DNA of 64,000 nucleotides from Macrotis lagotis (Eukaryota > Chordata > Mammalia > Peramelemorphia > Peramelidae): assembly GCF_037893015.1 (NCBI RefSeq), contig NC_133661.1, positions 181,700,508 to 181,764,507 of the forward strand, read 5' to 3'. This document shows, one piece after another, positions 8,535-20,574 of this stretch. A model generated the notes under the pieces. The model had not been told where the DNA came from, made no database searches, and saw only the letters and a list, made by a program, of their open reading frames with translations. The translations under genes and the position numbers were made by a program. Numbering within the stretch: position 1 is the stretch's first letter; each line of letters starts with the position of its first letter.

Positions 8535-8792
8535 CTTCACACACCAGCCTTGCCAGGGAGTGTGTGTGTGTGTGTGGGGGGGGGTCAACCACAGACCAGA
8601 GCACAGGCAGGGGCAGTCAGAGCCTCCTCTAAAACAGATGAGGTCGAGTTAATGGATGGGAGTTTTGACAGTGATGAGAAGTTGTATGAATTTTATGATG
8701 AATAAAACTTGAATTCAATAAATTTATGTAATAAATTTTTTCAAATTTTGGACCCAAAATTAAGGTGTCTTATGCATAGGGAAATATGGTAA
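8535..8792 (+). mobile_element. Pogo-like DNA transposon, 3' fragment
   Basis: This matches the right half of the element at 57753-58344: a GCCAGGGAGTG(TG)n block, GGTCAACCACAGACC, the coding tail GATGGGAGTTTTGACAGTGA and the terminal CAAAATTAAGGTGTCTTATG. The left end and the transposase N-terminus are missing. Confidence 0.75.
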
Positions 8793-8814
8793 TAATAATA
8801 ATAATAATAATAAT
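8791..8814 (+). repeat. (AAT)n microsatellite
   Basis: About eight AAT units directly follow the transposon end. Confidence 0.9.
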
Positions 8815-8879
8815 CCTGATTCAGTTGTGCTTGGAGGGAGTAATTTGGAAGTGGCAGCTATGAGGTAGCATAGATGTCA

Positions 8880-10371
8880 AGGTTCAGTTGGAAGTGAATG
8901 GCGCTGCCATGGCGGCCTCGGTCTTCTGCTGCCTCTGCTGCTGCGGCGATGCCAGATCAGGCCACATCCCGCTGAAGGAGATGCCGGCGGTGCAGCTGGA
9001 CACGCAGCACATGGGAACAGATATTGTCCTTGTCAAAAATGGAAGAAGGATATGTGGGACAGGAAGTTGTTTGGCCAATGCACCTCTGCATCAGAACAAA
9101 AGTTACTTTGAATTCAAAACCCAATCCACAGGGATTTGGGGTATTGGAGTTGCAACTCAGAAAGTTAATCTGAATCAGATTACGCTTGGCCGAGATGTAC
9201 ATAGTCTTGTGATGAGGAATGATGGAGCTCTCTACCACAACAATGAGGAAAAGAATAGGTTGCCAGCAAACAATCTGCCACAGGAGGGAGATGTAGTGGG
9301 TATTACTTATGACCATGTAGAATTAAATGTTTATTTGAATGGAAAGAATATTCACTGTCCAGCATCAGGTATACGAGGGACAGTGTATCCTGTTGTATAT
9401 GGTTTTTCAAGGCAATGGGGTTAAGGTGCCCAAGTATTAAGTGTCTGAGGCCAGGTTTGAACTCAGTTGATGACAGTGTGATTTTGGATTGTCTTCAGTG
9501 AGTTTTATCATATTCCTCCAACTGGTTTTGAAAAAATATTATTTGAACAGCAAATCTTCTGAATATACTTGCATTGAAAACTTCTATCCCTAAGCTATTC
9601 CCCTGAAACATTCACTTCCATCTTAATAAAGCCTCACTTGATCCATAGGAAATACATTCTCTGCTTTTAATAAATGTTTATGAAGTTATCTAAAGGACCA
9701 ATAGGTTAAATACAACAGCAGAATTGTGATTTAAATTACTAGGTTGTGTTTTGTGATGTGAAAAAGTATGAATTTTGGATAGTTTGATTCTTATATGTAT
9801 TAATGGAAATTCACAGACAGTATTAAATGAAAATTTGGATGCTCATGACATTTTGAAAGGGAATTTATTTCTTAACATGACACCCATGGCTTAAGTCATA
9901 AACATCAAGTTGGTTGTGATTTTATTCATTCTGAAATTTGTACCTTGTTAAAAGAGAAACACTTATCTTGTCTGCAGTCCTTTTATCCTCTTTCATAGTG
10001 TCCTTTTTGTGTACAGAATGAAGAGTGATAAATATGTAAAATTAACTGCTAGTTTTTTTCCCAGCATGTTTATTCAGTATAAAAGTTGCTCTTTTTCATA
10101 AATGTTAAATTTATGTTTAATTTGTATGTCTCACTGTATTTACTTTATGTAAGGAATAATAGAATTATATATTTTTAATGATTGTCAAACATTATTATGT
10201 TGAATGTGAAAAAAGGAAAACTGAACACAAGAAATATTTATAAAGACCACCATGATGTGTTATTCTATTCTCAAAGTAATTATGGATTGATCAGTGATGT
10301 AGTGTACACTGTCAAAACACAATGCAAAATTACATTTGAACTTTAAATTATAGCATCTTTTTCTGGAAAAA
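8880..10371 (+). pseudogene. SPRYD7P: SPRYD7 processed pseudogene (retrocopy)
   Basis: Without introns the sequence runs from ATG 8909 through the Cys-rich N-terminus (VFCCLCCCG) and the SPRY domain (LVKNGRRICGTGSCL, SYFEFK, GIWGIGVATQ, VYLNGKN) to the C-terminal FEQQIF and TGA at 9560-9562. Human SPRYD7 is ~196 residues and its gene has several exons, so this is a retrocopy. A 65-bp SINE fragment (9401-9465) interrupts it after ~164 codons and brings a TAA at 9421-9423. A further 2-bp loss lies just before the FSEFYH segment (near 9497). The first ~164 codons remain open with few differences from the human protein as I recall it. AT-rich sequence to ~10371 is taken as 3' UTR; that end is uncertain. 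Confidence 0.9.
9401..9465 (-). repeat. SINE fragment inserted in the SPRYD7 retrocopy
   Basis: TTTTTCAAGGCAATGGGGTT, AAGTGTCTGAGGCCAGG and TTTGAACTCA are pieces of a reverse WSINE1-like SINE with an internal block missing. The coding sequence continues on both sides without a visible target-site duplication. Confidence 0.8.
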
Positions 10372-12100
10372 AAGTTTTTCAGCATCTATTGGTATTATCA
10401 TATGATTTCTGATAGGTTTGTTATTGATATAATTACTTATACTAACAGTTTTCCTAATATTGAACCAACCCTGCATTCCTGGGCTAAATCCTACTTGGTC
10501 ATAATGTATTATCCTAGTGATAACTTGTTGTAATCATTTTGCTAAGACTTTATTTAAGATTTTTGCATCTATATTCATCAGGAAGATAGTTCTATAATTT
10601 TCTTTCTCTGTTTTAACTCTTCCTGGTTTAGGTATCAACACTATATTAGTGTCATAGAAAGAGACAGAGTTTCGTCTTCACCTATTTTTCCAGAGAGTTT
10701 ATATAGAAATGGAACCAATTGTTCCTTAAATGTTTGATAGAATTCACTTGTAATTCCATCTGGCCCTGGAGATTTTTCCTTAGGGAATTCATTGATGGCT
10801 TATGGAAATTCTTTTTTCTGAGATAGGGTTATTTAGGTTTTTAATTTCCTCTTCGTTTAATCTGGACAACTATACTTTTGTAAATATTCATCCATTTCAC
10901 TTAGATAGTCAAATTTATTGACATAGAGTTGGGCAAAATAATTCCAAATTATTAGTTTAATTTCCTCCTCAATGATTGGTGAGCTCATCTTTTTCATTCA
11001 TGATACAAACAATTTGGTTTTCTTCTTTCTTTTTTTTAAGTCAAATTTGCCAGAGGTTTATCTATTTTTTTTGGGGGGGGGGGGGGGTTCATATAACCAG
11101 CTCTTGGTTTTATTTTTAGTTCAATAGTTTTCTTGCTTTCTATTTTAATTTCTCCTTTAATTTTTAGAATTTTTAATTTGGTATTTGTGGATTTTTTAAT
11201 TTGTTCTTTCTCTAATTTTTTTAGTTACATATTTAGTTCATTGATTTCCTCTTTCTCTAATTTATTCATGGAAGCATTCAAAGATATAATATATCCCCGA
11301 CAGCTACCTTGAGTGTATCTCATAGGTTTGTGTATATTGTTTCATTATTGTCATTATCTAGGCTGAAATAATTCATTCTTTCTATAATTTGTTGCTTAAT
11401 CCACTCATTCTTTAAAATGAGGTTATTTAGTTTCCAATTAGTTCTGTGTCTATATCTCCCTGGTCCAATATTGCATATGATTTTTATTGAATTATGATCT
11501 GAGAAAGATGTATTCACTATTTCTGCCTTTCTGCAATTGATCATTATGTACCATAGTACATAATCAATTTTTGTGTAAGTGTCATGTACTGCAGGAAAAA
11601 AGATTATATTCCTTTCTATCCCCATTCAATTTCCTCCATAAGTCTATCATATCTAGATTTTCTAACAATCTATTTACCACCTTAACTTCCTTCTTCTTTA
11701 TTTTACAATTACATTTATCTAAATCTGAGAGAGGGAGGTTGAGGTCTCCCAGTAGTAGAGTTTTGCTGTCTATGTCTTCCTATAGCTCTTTCAACTTCTC
11801 CTCTAAGAATTTGGATTCTATACCATTGGGTGCATACACATTTAATATTGAAATTACTTTATTGTCTGTGGTACCTTTTAGGAGGATATAGTTTCCTTCC
11901 TTATCTCTTCTAATGCTATCCACTTTTGCAGCTGCTTTTCCTGAGATAAAGATTGCTAACCCTGCTTTTTTCACTTCAGCTGAAGAAAAATATATTTTGC
12001 TCCAACTTTTTACCTTGACTCTATATATATATAGCTCTACTTCAAATGAGTTTCTTGTAAGCTACATATTGTAGGATTATGGTTTTTAATCCACTCTGCT
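10372..12100 (-). pseudogene. L1 ORF2 remnant: endonuclease and start of reverse transcriptase
   Basis: Open pieces at 11974-11780 (KAGLAIFISGKAA, IRRDKEGNYI, NVYAPNG) and 11625-11320 (YTKIDYVL, SDHNSIKI) are the apurinic-type endonuclease that nicks target DNA. Below them the reverse transcriptase start is readable, including the LPKPGR-type segment and the DAEKAFD-type palm start at the truncation point. Stops and frame shifts are frequent. The RT active site and C-terminal zinc region are absent. Confidence 0.85.
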
Positions 12101-12826
12101 ATTCACTTACATTTTAAGGGAGAGTTCATCCCATTCACATTCAAAGTTATAATTACTAATTCTTTATTGCCTCCATGCTCTCTTTGTATTTTTTCCTTTT
12201 TCCCCTTTATCCATATTCCCCAGTGTTTTGTTTCTGAATTCAGCCACCTTCATTTTATTTGCCCTCCTATTATCAACCCCCCTTTCTTTCCCCTTTCCTT
12301 TTCCCCTTCTCCCCTTCTTCCCTTCCTTCTGTTAATTCCCCATTTTCTCCCCCTCCCTGTGCCCACCCCTCCCCTTTTAATACTTGAAAGGTAAGATAAG
12401 TTTTTTAACTTAACTGAATGTGTGTAAATTAACTTTAAGCCAAGTCTGATGAGATAAAGAGGTGTTTCTCACCTCCCCCCTTCTTTCTCTCTATTACAAT
12501 AGGTCTTTGGTACCTTGATGTAATGAGATTTACCCCATTCAATCTCCTCCATCCTCCCATCTCCTTACTGTCCCTCTTGTTAAGGAGGTATTGTTTTTAA
12601 ATCATTCTGAGTCACAGAAAAGTTATGAGTGTCTATCACTTCTAGCTAAGTATATTTTCACTAATAAAGTTACAGTTCTCAAGAGCTATGAGAATCTTCC
12701 TTCTAAGTGGGGATATAGCCAGTTTCATCTTATTGGATAGCAGGGTTTTTTTTCTTTATCCTTTTTTTTACCTTTTCATATGTCTCTTGAGCCTCCTGTT
12801 TGATGTCCAAGTTTTCTATTTAGCTC

Positions 12827-13480
12827 TCATCTTTTCATCAGGAAATATTGGTAGTCTCCCACTTCCTTAAATGTCCATCTTGTCCCCTGGAAGAGAAGGT
12901 TCAGCTTTGCCAGATAGTGGATTCTTGGCTGCATTCCAAGATCCCTTGCTCTTTGGAATATCTCATTCCAGGCCCTCCAATCCCTTAATGCTGATGCAGC
13001 CAGGTCCTGCATAATCCTTACTGTGGCTCCTAGGTATTTAAATTGTTTGTTTCTGGCTGCTTACAGGATTTTATCTTTTATCTGATAGTTCTGGAATTTG
13101 GCCACAACATCCCTCAGTGTTTTCATTTTAGGATCTCTTTCCAGAGGGGATCAATAACTATTTTCCCCTCTAGTCCCATGATATCAGACAAATTTTCCTT
13201 CACTAAATCCTGTAATATTAAATTCAGGCCTTTTTTCTCTTCAATGTTTTCAGGAAGGCCTATAATTCTCAGGTTGTCCCTCCTTGATCTATTCTTGAGA
13301 TCAGTGGTTTTGCTGATGAGACATTTTACATGTCCTCCTATTTTTTTGATCTTTTGGTTTTGTTTAACAGAATCTTGCTGTCTCATGAAGTTATTAGTTT
13401 CCACAGATACATTCTTTTTTTAGAGAAGAATTTTCTTCATTTACCTTTTGCAACTCCTTTTCCAGTGGGTCAATTTTATT
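12827..13480 (-). pseudogene. L1 ORF1 remnant (RNA-binding protein)
   Basis: The frame at 13404-13123 contains the RRM-type signature DLKNRSRRDNLRIIGLPE. The C-terminal domain follows in another frame at 13012-12827 (LRDWRAWNEIFQRARDLGM). ORF1p forms trimers that coat L1 RNA. The reading frame is interrupted, so only fragments remain. Confidence 0.85.
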
Positions 13481-13481
13481 T

Positions 13482-13637
13482 ATTTATTTTTTTTAGATTT
13501 TTCAAGGCAATGGGGTTAAGTGGCTTGCCCAAGGCCACACAGCTAGGTAATTATCAAATGTCTGAGGTTGGATTTGAACCCAGGTAATCCTGACTCCAAG
13601 GCCGGTGCTCTATTCACTGCACCACCTAGCCACCCCA
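13482..13637 (-). repeat. WSINE1-like SINE inside L1
   Basis: Reverse copy flanked by GTCAATTTTATTT at 13469-13481 and 13638-13650, a 13-bp target-site duplication in the L1 ORF1 region. Confidence 0.9.
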
Positions 13638-14530
13638 GTCAATTTTATTTTTGAAGGAGTTTTGCATTGCCCAAGTGTAGTTCTGAGAGAATTATTTTCT
13701 TTTTGTATTTGCACAATTGAAGATCTGAGTTATTCTCATTTTGTATTTGTCTAATTGTATTTTCCAAGGATTTGTTTTCTTGTTACAATTTGTTAATTTT
13801 CTTCTTTTCCTGATTTTTCCCATTGATTTTTATCTCCTTCCTGATTTCTTCAAGGAAGTCTTTCTGGGCTGGAGACCAATTCATATTCTCCTCAGAAGTG
13901 CTAGATCTCTCTGGGTTAGAATCTATTCCTTCTAAGTATTTCTCCATGGGCCCCCTTTCACTGACCTTTCTTCATCTTTCTAGGCTCTTGTGTTGGGTGG
14001 GCAGGGGCTTGCTCTCAGAGGTTTGCTTTTGAAGATCCTAGAGGCTTTGTTCACTTGGCTTAGTAATTCCAAGGGCCAGCCAGTAGGGAATGCTGTTTGC
14101 TTTCTCTGGAGTGTTTGAAGTCCTCAGAAACAAGAAGCCCTTGAACAATGGGCTGAGCCCTGGGGGAGGGAGTTAATCTCTCTTTGTTTTGAGTGAACTC
14201 TGTTGCCCACACCTGAACCTGAGGGGATGGAGGTTTGTTTACTGGTCATTCTTCAGGCATGCTCTGAAACACTCTGTGCTGGACTCACCCTCCCATAGCT
14301 CCTCTCCCTCCAGACAAAGATTCCATGGCTAAAGTTGGTTATTGGACCCACCACTCACCAAAGTCTCTATGACTGAGGCTGATCCTCTGGCTTCCCCCAG
14401 CTGCTGAGCCTGAGCTGACCCTCTGCTCTCCCAGTTCACCCATGGTCCCCTGAGACAGACCTTGTTGGTCTTCTCTTTCTGGGTTTTGTCTATTGAATTT
14501 CTGTTAAGTGGTTTCTTTCATGTTATTTTT

Positions 14531-14680
14531 TTTAGGTTTTTGCAAGGCAGATGGGGTTAAGTGGCTTGCCCAAGGCCACACAGCTAGGTAATTATTATAA
14601 GTGTCTGAGACCAGATTTGAACCCAGGTACTCCTGACTCCAGGGCTGGTGCTTTATCCACTGCGCCACCTAGCCTCCCCT
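14531..14680 (-). repeat. WSINE1-like SINE inside L1 5' region
   Basis: Reverse copy flanked by CTTTCATGTTATTTTT at 14515-14530 and 14681-14696, an identical 16-bp target-site duplication. The insertion is recent relative to the L1. Confidence 0.92.
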
Positions 14681-15518
14681 CTTTCATGTTATTTTTGGGG
14701 GGGGGGGAAGAGGAGCACTTAACACAGTGCCTGTCTTCTCTCCACCATCTTGGCTGGAAGTTGTTCAGTCCCAAAATGTGGTCTTGACACCACAGTGGCT
14801 AAGTCCCTTTCAGGGAATTAGCAAGATTGAAATTATCTTCATAATAATATTAAGGAGTTTGAATGCAATAAATATCAAAAACAAAAACTCTGGTAGAGGA
14901 TCCTTAAAATTTTTTACAAGAGAAAAGGGGTCATGAGATCAAAAAGTTTGAGAATCATTACTCTAGATTTTCTATCTTCTTTGCTCCTTGAAGTCCCATG
15001 CTCAGATTGGGCTTGTGAGTGGGTATGCACAATAATTAGGACCAAGTCCCTAAAAAGTCCCTAAAAGAAACTTGAGAATATTTCATAGGATAATTCCTCA
15101 GTGAGGTTATGACTTACCTAAGAGATCACACCAGTGTTAAATTCAGGTCCTCTGACTTCAAATACAACATTCGTTTTGATTTCCACATTATCTACCTGTG
15201 TGCCTGAGCCTGTGGATCCTAAGGAGGTGGTCCCCTCTATTGGTCCCAGCCTTAAGTAAGGAAAGAAAAATGATTCTGTAGGTACAAGAACCACTGGCAC
15301 CAGAGATGAGACAGGTTATGGAATCTAGAAGAAATGAGTATGAGAGTAAAATTTTGCAACCTGTAGAGGGAATGGTCTAACCTGGCTTGCTTTCATGTAA
15401 TACCTTCCTATTGTCAGTGAGGAGTCCAGTACTTTGCAAGCTTCCTAATGTTGGTAGACGCTTGAAGTGCAGTTTGAAAGATGATGAATAAAAATGTTGA
15501 CTAAGTCTCCAAGGATTG

Positions 15519-15668
15519 GGGTGGCTAGGTGGCATAGTGGATAGAGCACCGGTCCTGAAGTCAGGAGTACCTGAGTTCAAATCCGACCTCAAACACTTAA
15601 TAATTACCTAGCTGTGTGGCCTTGGGCAAGCCACTTAATCCCATTTGCCTTGCAAAATTCTAAAAAAA
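15519..15668 (+). repeat. WSINE1-like SINE in copy A
   Basis: Flanked by AAGTCTCCAAGGATTG at 15503-15518 and 15669-15684, an exact 16-bp target-site duplication. It is absent from copy B at the matching place, so it postdates the duplication. Confidence 0.93.
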
Positions 15669-16003
15669 AAGTCTCCAAGGATTGCTCATTCATAAGAAGA
15701 TCAAGGATCAAGAGGTTAAATCACTGCAGAATAGCAAATGGTGATTCAACTGCAGTGGAGGTATTGAGGCAGCCTCTAATTGGGATTAGGGAGGTAAGAA
15801 GTATGATCCAATGACCTGAATGTAGAACTATAGCTTAAGCATAAAGTCATCATAATCAGAACCTGGAATGCATATCTTGGCATCATAGACAGGGCTATCT
15901 CCTACTCCCCACAGAAATTTTTATGGAATTAAAATGTATACCAATGTTTCATTTTAATAATGGTAAATACAATCCCTCCTCAAGCCCATTATGTAGGTGT
16001 ATA

Positions 16004-16006
<3 letters not shown>

Positions 16007-16085
<79 letters not shown>
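16007..16085 (+). repeat. (GT)n(GA)n microsatellite
   Basis: About 43 bp of GT followed by about 36 bp of GA. Copy B has a GT/CTGT repeat at the same relative position (45921-45998). Confidence 0.95.
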
Positions 16086-16086
<1 letters not shown>

Positions 16087-16799
16087 ACCTAAAAGTTAAG
16101 AGACACTTCTACCTGCTTTAATCCTTCAGTGGAGAAAGAGAGGATCAACTACCTTCTTCTGAAATAACATAGCTCCCAGTACCCACTCTCATTTCCACAA
16201 TAGCCTAGGATAAAGATTGTATTTCAAATTCAGAGGTTTCTCTTGCTCATAGTCAGGTATATATAACAGAAAGCTAACAAAAATGATATAATAGAAGTTC
16301 AGAAGCTCTAGCCCCTTTCCTCTCATCATTCCTCTGGGTGAACACAGTGTCTCCCAAAGCACTGCTCTTTCCTTTGAGTGCAAACCAAGAGCTATTTCAC
16401 AGAAGACAAACAATGGGGAGATTACTCTCTTCAACAAAAACTGCTGGGGAAGGGCAGATTCCAAGAGCAAAGTTACCTTCAGGTTGGATCCTGGCTACCT
16501 TGTCTGATGCTTGGACAGAACCCCAGGCTCCGTCTGCCAGACTCTTAGTACCAAGGCCAGCTGTCTCAACTCTCTGCTCTCTTCCAGTGGTTTTAAATTG
16601 AAATTTTCTGTTGCTCATAGAACACACCCCTAGACAGTTCCCTCTTCCTTTTTCTCTTAATCAGGTAATCAAATCTTTGAGTTTTTTCATCTTTTATTAA
16701 GTGATTTTTTAAAAATCAGACTAGACCTGAGATTCCAACTGAGATTCCACATGACCTATATCTATATCTATAAAGTAATTGATATCCCTACTTTAGTTC

Positions 16800-17390
16800 A
16801 TCTTCCCCATAGTTAGCCAAGTGGTTTTATTTAAGTAGAGAAGTGATCATGTTACTCTCCTATTTAATAAAATCATTTCATTCCTTATTACCCCTCAGAT
16901 AAAATATAAATTATTCTATTTAACTTTAAAAGCCCATCACAAGCTGGCCCCAACCTATCTTTCCAGCCTCTTTTTATATTGTTCTCTTTTTCTCTTCCTT
17001 TTTCCCTTTCCACTGTCTTGCTTCTCTGTCTTTTCATTGACTGTCCCTAATACCTGGAATGAATTCCCTCCTTACCTCGACCTTACAAAGTTCCTTTCTT
17101 CCTTCAAGATGCAGCTCAAATATTACTCTTTACTATCCCTCTCAACTTCTAGTCCCTACCTTTCTTAACTTCTTGGAACTGAACTACCTTAAATTTGCTG
17201 CATTTTAGTTTTTTCTTTATATTTATTCTTTCTATCCTTATATGTATATTTGTTGTCCCTTTGTTAGAGTGTAAACTTCTTGAGAGATTTTTTCTACTTT
17301 TTATCTGCATTCCCAATGCCTAGCAGTCAATACCTGACCTATATTAGGTACGTACTAAACAGTTGTTGATTAGTTGATTGGTTGAGAACT
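16800..17390 (+). repeat. L2 LINE 3' end
   Basis: AAAGCCCATCACAAGCTGGC, CCTGGAATGAATTCCCTCC, CAAGATGCAGCTCAAAT, GAGTGTAAACTTCTTGAGAG and CCCAATGCCTAGCA follow the order of the mammalian L2 3' region. Copy B of the duplication retains its first part. Confidence 0.75.
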
Positions 17391-17394
17391 AAGT

Positions 17395-18840
17395 AAGCAG
17401 AACCAGGACCATGATATTTACAGTTACCATGATAATGTAAAGAAAAACAACATGGAAAGACTTAAGCCTTCTGATCAATGAAGTGATTCATTGAGATTTC
17501 AGAAGGCCAATGATGAAACATGATGAGGTTTGTGGGCAGAAGAGAATGGAATGAAGCTTATCTTTTGAGATAGTGAGAAATTATTTTTTAAAATAACCAT
17601 CAATAAATCATTTTTAATAAAGAGTTATGCTAGTTCCACCCTATTTTTTCCTTGATGGGTCATTAAATTAATGATATGGGAAATACCATCACAGAATATT
17701 CAAGAGGCATATGCCTGGATTTCAGCAAGACACTCAACAAAATCTCTTTCAACTTATTTTTGTAAACAATATGAAAAACAACAGAAAATTTGCCCTCAAA
17801 TCATTTTTAAGTAAAATTCAATTGAGATTGAAGAATTCAATAGAGTGAACAAATACTTTCCAACAAAAGAATCCATTAGTTAAATTCTAGTACATGACCT
17901 CTTGAAGAATGCTACAGAACTCTGATCTTAGGTCTTGTGGCATTCATCATTTTTATCAGCAGCAACTCAAATAAAAACTTCTGTGGGATAATGATCAAAT
18001 CTCTGATGGTATGAAAATAGAAACCATAGTTTATACATTGGATGACAGTGTCAAAAAGGATCTTAATGAGACAAACCCATGGACTAAAATTAATAGGAAT
18101 AAATGTATGTTATAAATGTAAAGTCCACAATTTGGTTCAAAATATCTTCAGAAAAACAAGATGGAATGTGGTTATATTACAGTTTCTCTGAAAAAGATGT
18201 AATTTTAATTTGCTTTAATGGGTTGCATTCTAAATATGAGTCAAATTGGAATAATATCACATTACAAATATTAGAGGAGCATCATAAAAAGGATCAAAGG
18301 GACAATAATCCTTCTGCATTCTATTTGCTGACCAATATTATGGTCAGTTCTCAGTTTGAGGAAGTACTTGGCTAAGTTAAAGAACATCCAAAGAGAGTGG
18401 AACAAAATAATGAAGGATCTTGAGATCATTCTCTGTGATGATCTTCTAAAGGAATTAGAGATGTTTAACCTTAAGAAGAAAAATCTAGGGGAATGTGACT
18501 GTTATTTTCAAATATTTGAAGTGTTAACATTTGGAAGAAAGATTAAATTTATTGTGCTTAGTACTGAAGGGTCAAACTTAGACTGATAGGCAAAAGTTAC
18601 AAGGAGATAGAATTCCATTCAATACTAGAAATATTTCCTTACAATTAGTGCTGATAAGGTAAAGAGAGGGAAAAAAAAACCCTGATAAGTGCTTTGGAAG
18701 GTAGTTAATGGAGTTTTCATTGACTGAAGTCTTCATGTAGTGCCTGATTGGAAAATTTTAGGGGATATTCCAGAGAGAATTCCTGATAGTGAGATCTATA
18801 AGATCCTTACTATCTCAACTTCATTTAGGAGAACTGAAAT
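17395..18840 (+). other. Old LINE tail, then anonymous AT-rich DNA
   Basis: 17395-17600 resembles an old LINE 3' UTR (AAGCAGAACCAGGACCATGA, GGAAAGACTTAAG, TCTGATCAATG). From about 17600 to 18840 I recognise no gene or family. Open frames of 90 and 76 codons at 18103-18375 and 18356-18586 show no known domain. Confidence 0.5.
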
Positions 18841-19290
18841 TTCCAAAGAAGTAGAACAGCCCCCAAAATGCTAAAAGCAAGTTTTTATTTAGCATAGTTT
18901 ACCTCAAACAAGCAAAGATTTGTGGTTTAACCTGCTACACCCAGGTGCAAGAGGAAGGGTGCAAGGAAAGGCAGGAAGGGGAAGGATAGATCCATGTCCT
19001 AGCCACCAAAGAGACAAGGATGCAACTAGATCTCCAGAGAGATAGGATAGAGCCAGTGGACAAGATGGATTAGACCACCATGATCAGCTGATCACAATAA
19101 GAGGAGGAAAGAGATCAGTTGCTCAGCAGATGATGATGCCCCTCACTCAGAACCGCAATTCTTCCATGCTCATGTCACCTTTTCCATTTCAGTGTAAATA
19201 CCTGGGGTTTCATTCATTAAGTTTACTTGAGACTGTAGGAAAGGGCTAGGCATTTCATAGAGAGCTATAGGGGATATTTATTGATTCTTT
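18841..19290. other. Anonymous stretch, possible reverse LTR remnant
   Basis: GC-richer than its surroundings, with a TTTTTATTTAGC block that could be a reverse poly(A) signal region. No partner LTR was found; nothing coding is seen. Confidence 0.25.
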
Positions 19291-19299
19291 ACCTCTTAA

Positions 19300-19544
19300 G
19301 TTGTAACCTATAAAGTTCCATGAAAGAGTGATTTAAAAAAAATGTACTAGCTACATGTTTAACACTAGAGATACAAAAACAAAGATAAAGATAGTCCTCA
19401 CCCTCTCGGAGGGTAAATCTAATAAAAGGAAACACACAGTACAGGAGCAGAAGGAAGTATGCATTTATTAAGGGACTACGATGAGCCAAGCATCAGGTTA
19501 AGCTCTGTATCTCATTTAATCCTCACAACAGCCAGGGGAGAGAG

Positions 19545-19578
<34 letters not shown>

Positions 19579-19730
19579 CATCTCCATTTTATAGTTGAAA
19601 TTGAAGCAGACAAAGGTCAGAGTCATATAGCTAGTAAGAAGCTGAGGCTTAAATTTGAACTTGTTTTCCTGATTCTAGGAACAAGATTCTATCCACTGGA
19701 CCATCTATCTACCTCTAATGGAGGCCAGGG
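19300..19730 (-). repeat. MIR-type SINE and adjoining old repeat with (ATT)n
   Basis: GCATTTATTAAGGGACTACG, AATCCTCACAACAGCCAGGG, a (TTA)n run at 19546-19579, CATTTTATAGTTGAAATTGA and ATCCACTGGACCATC give the reverse MIR order. Upstream, GATACAAAAACAAAGATAAA belongs to a further old repeat. Confidence 0.65.
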
Positions 19731-19739
19731 AGAGACATT

Positions 19740-20379
19740 TTATTTGGAGAGTTATAGGGACGTTAAATGGAACCAATGTGGAATGGGAACGGAATTCCAA
19801 CATCAGTGGTAATATTGCTTGAATTTAGACATTGAATGAGGGTAGCAGGAGAGTGGTGAGAAGATTGGGGGGGTTGGAGTAATAAAGTATGGCATGAAAA
19901 TTGCTAGCCAGAGATGATGGAAGAAGGTCGAGAAAGGGACCAAACAGGTACTTGTCTGGAGAGAAGTCAGCCTAACAGGAAAAATTGGTGTTTTGGACTA
20001 TCACACCTCCTAGCTCTAAGATTCTTTGATTCTGTGTTATGTGAATTGGACACTCAATCCTTTTCATGGAAGTTGGATTTATTCTTCTCAGGCTGCCATC
20101 TAAATGGTGAGGGGTGTGGAGGGAGAAAGGAAGCAGGAAGCATAGCTAACCGCCCCATGAAGGAAAAAGACTGACAGCTTTCATTAGAAATGTGCTCTCT
20201 AACAGAAAACTCAGAGATAGTCAGGACTGCAAGATACCCTAAGAAAAGGGTTCTTCATATTGTTTGTATGTGTTTGTCCTTGAACCTGTTCTCAGAATGG
20301 TTTTAAATGATTAAAATAAAATACAAAAGATTACAAAAGAAAAGAATATTGTAATATATTTTTGTAAAAATATGTTTTT
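19740..20379. other. Anonymous interval
   Basis: No gene or repeat family was recognised. An 86-codon frame at 19914-20174 has no known domain. Confidence 0.4.
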
Positions 20380-20395
20380 AAAAATCTATGGATCT

Positions 20396-20547
20396 TGGAG
20401 TGGCTAGGTGGCACAGTGGATAGAGCACAGACCCTGAAGTCAGGAGTACCTGAGTTCAAATCCAGCCTTAGACACTTAATAATTACCTAGCTGTGTGGCC
20501 TTGGGCAAGCCACTTAACCCCAGTTGCCTTGCAAAAACCTAAAAAAA
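20396..20547 (+). repeat. WSINE1-like SINE
   Basis: Full-length copy flanked by AAAAATCTATGGATCT at 20380-20395 and 20548-20563, an exact 16-bp target-site duplication. Confidence 0.93.
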
Positions 20548-20574
20548 AAAAATCTATGGATCTGAAGTTTAGAG

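Larger units (their letters stand above)
10372..14765 (-). mobile_element. L1 LINE, 5' end present, 3' end missing
   Basis: Reading the - strand from ~14765: a 5' UTR start (CCATCTTGGCTGG region), ORF1 (about 13480-12827), a pyrimidine-rich inter-ORF stretch and ORF2 (endonuclease about 12100-11320, then reverse transcriptase). It stops in the reverse transcriptase at 10372, before the FADD motif. Most L1 copies lack the 5' end; this one lacks the 3' end. Two SINEs are inserted. A T/G homopolymer lies at 11056-11087. Confidence 0.85.
14800..17390 (+). repeat. Copy A of a diverged ~2.2-kb duplication
   Basis: Collinear with 44690-46945 in direct orientation at an offset of about 29.9 kb. Matching landmarks include GGAATTAGCAAGATTGAAA, CTTCATAATAATATTA, GGATAATTCCT, CAGAACCTGGAATGC, TGTCTGATGCTTGGACAG, CTCATAGAACACACCCC and the L2 tail. 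Both copies carry a GT-rich microsatellite at the same relative place. No gene is evident in either copy. Confidence 0.8.

Noticed and set aside
8888-9424. SPRYD7 as a working gene
   Set aside because: No introns, a SINE scrap and frame break before the C-terminus, and a setting of retroposed DNA; the parental gene is elsewhere.
11571-14032. Several + strand frames of 60-126 codons with hydrophobic, membrane-like composition
   Set aside because: They are antisense to L1 ORF1/ORF2; T-rich antisense strands mimic membrane proteins.
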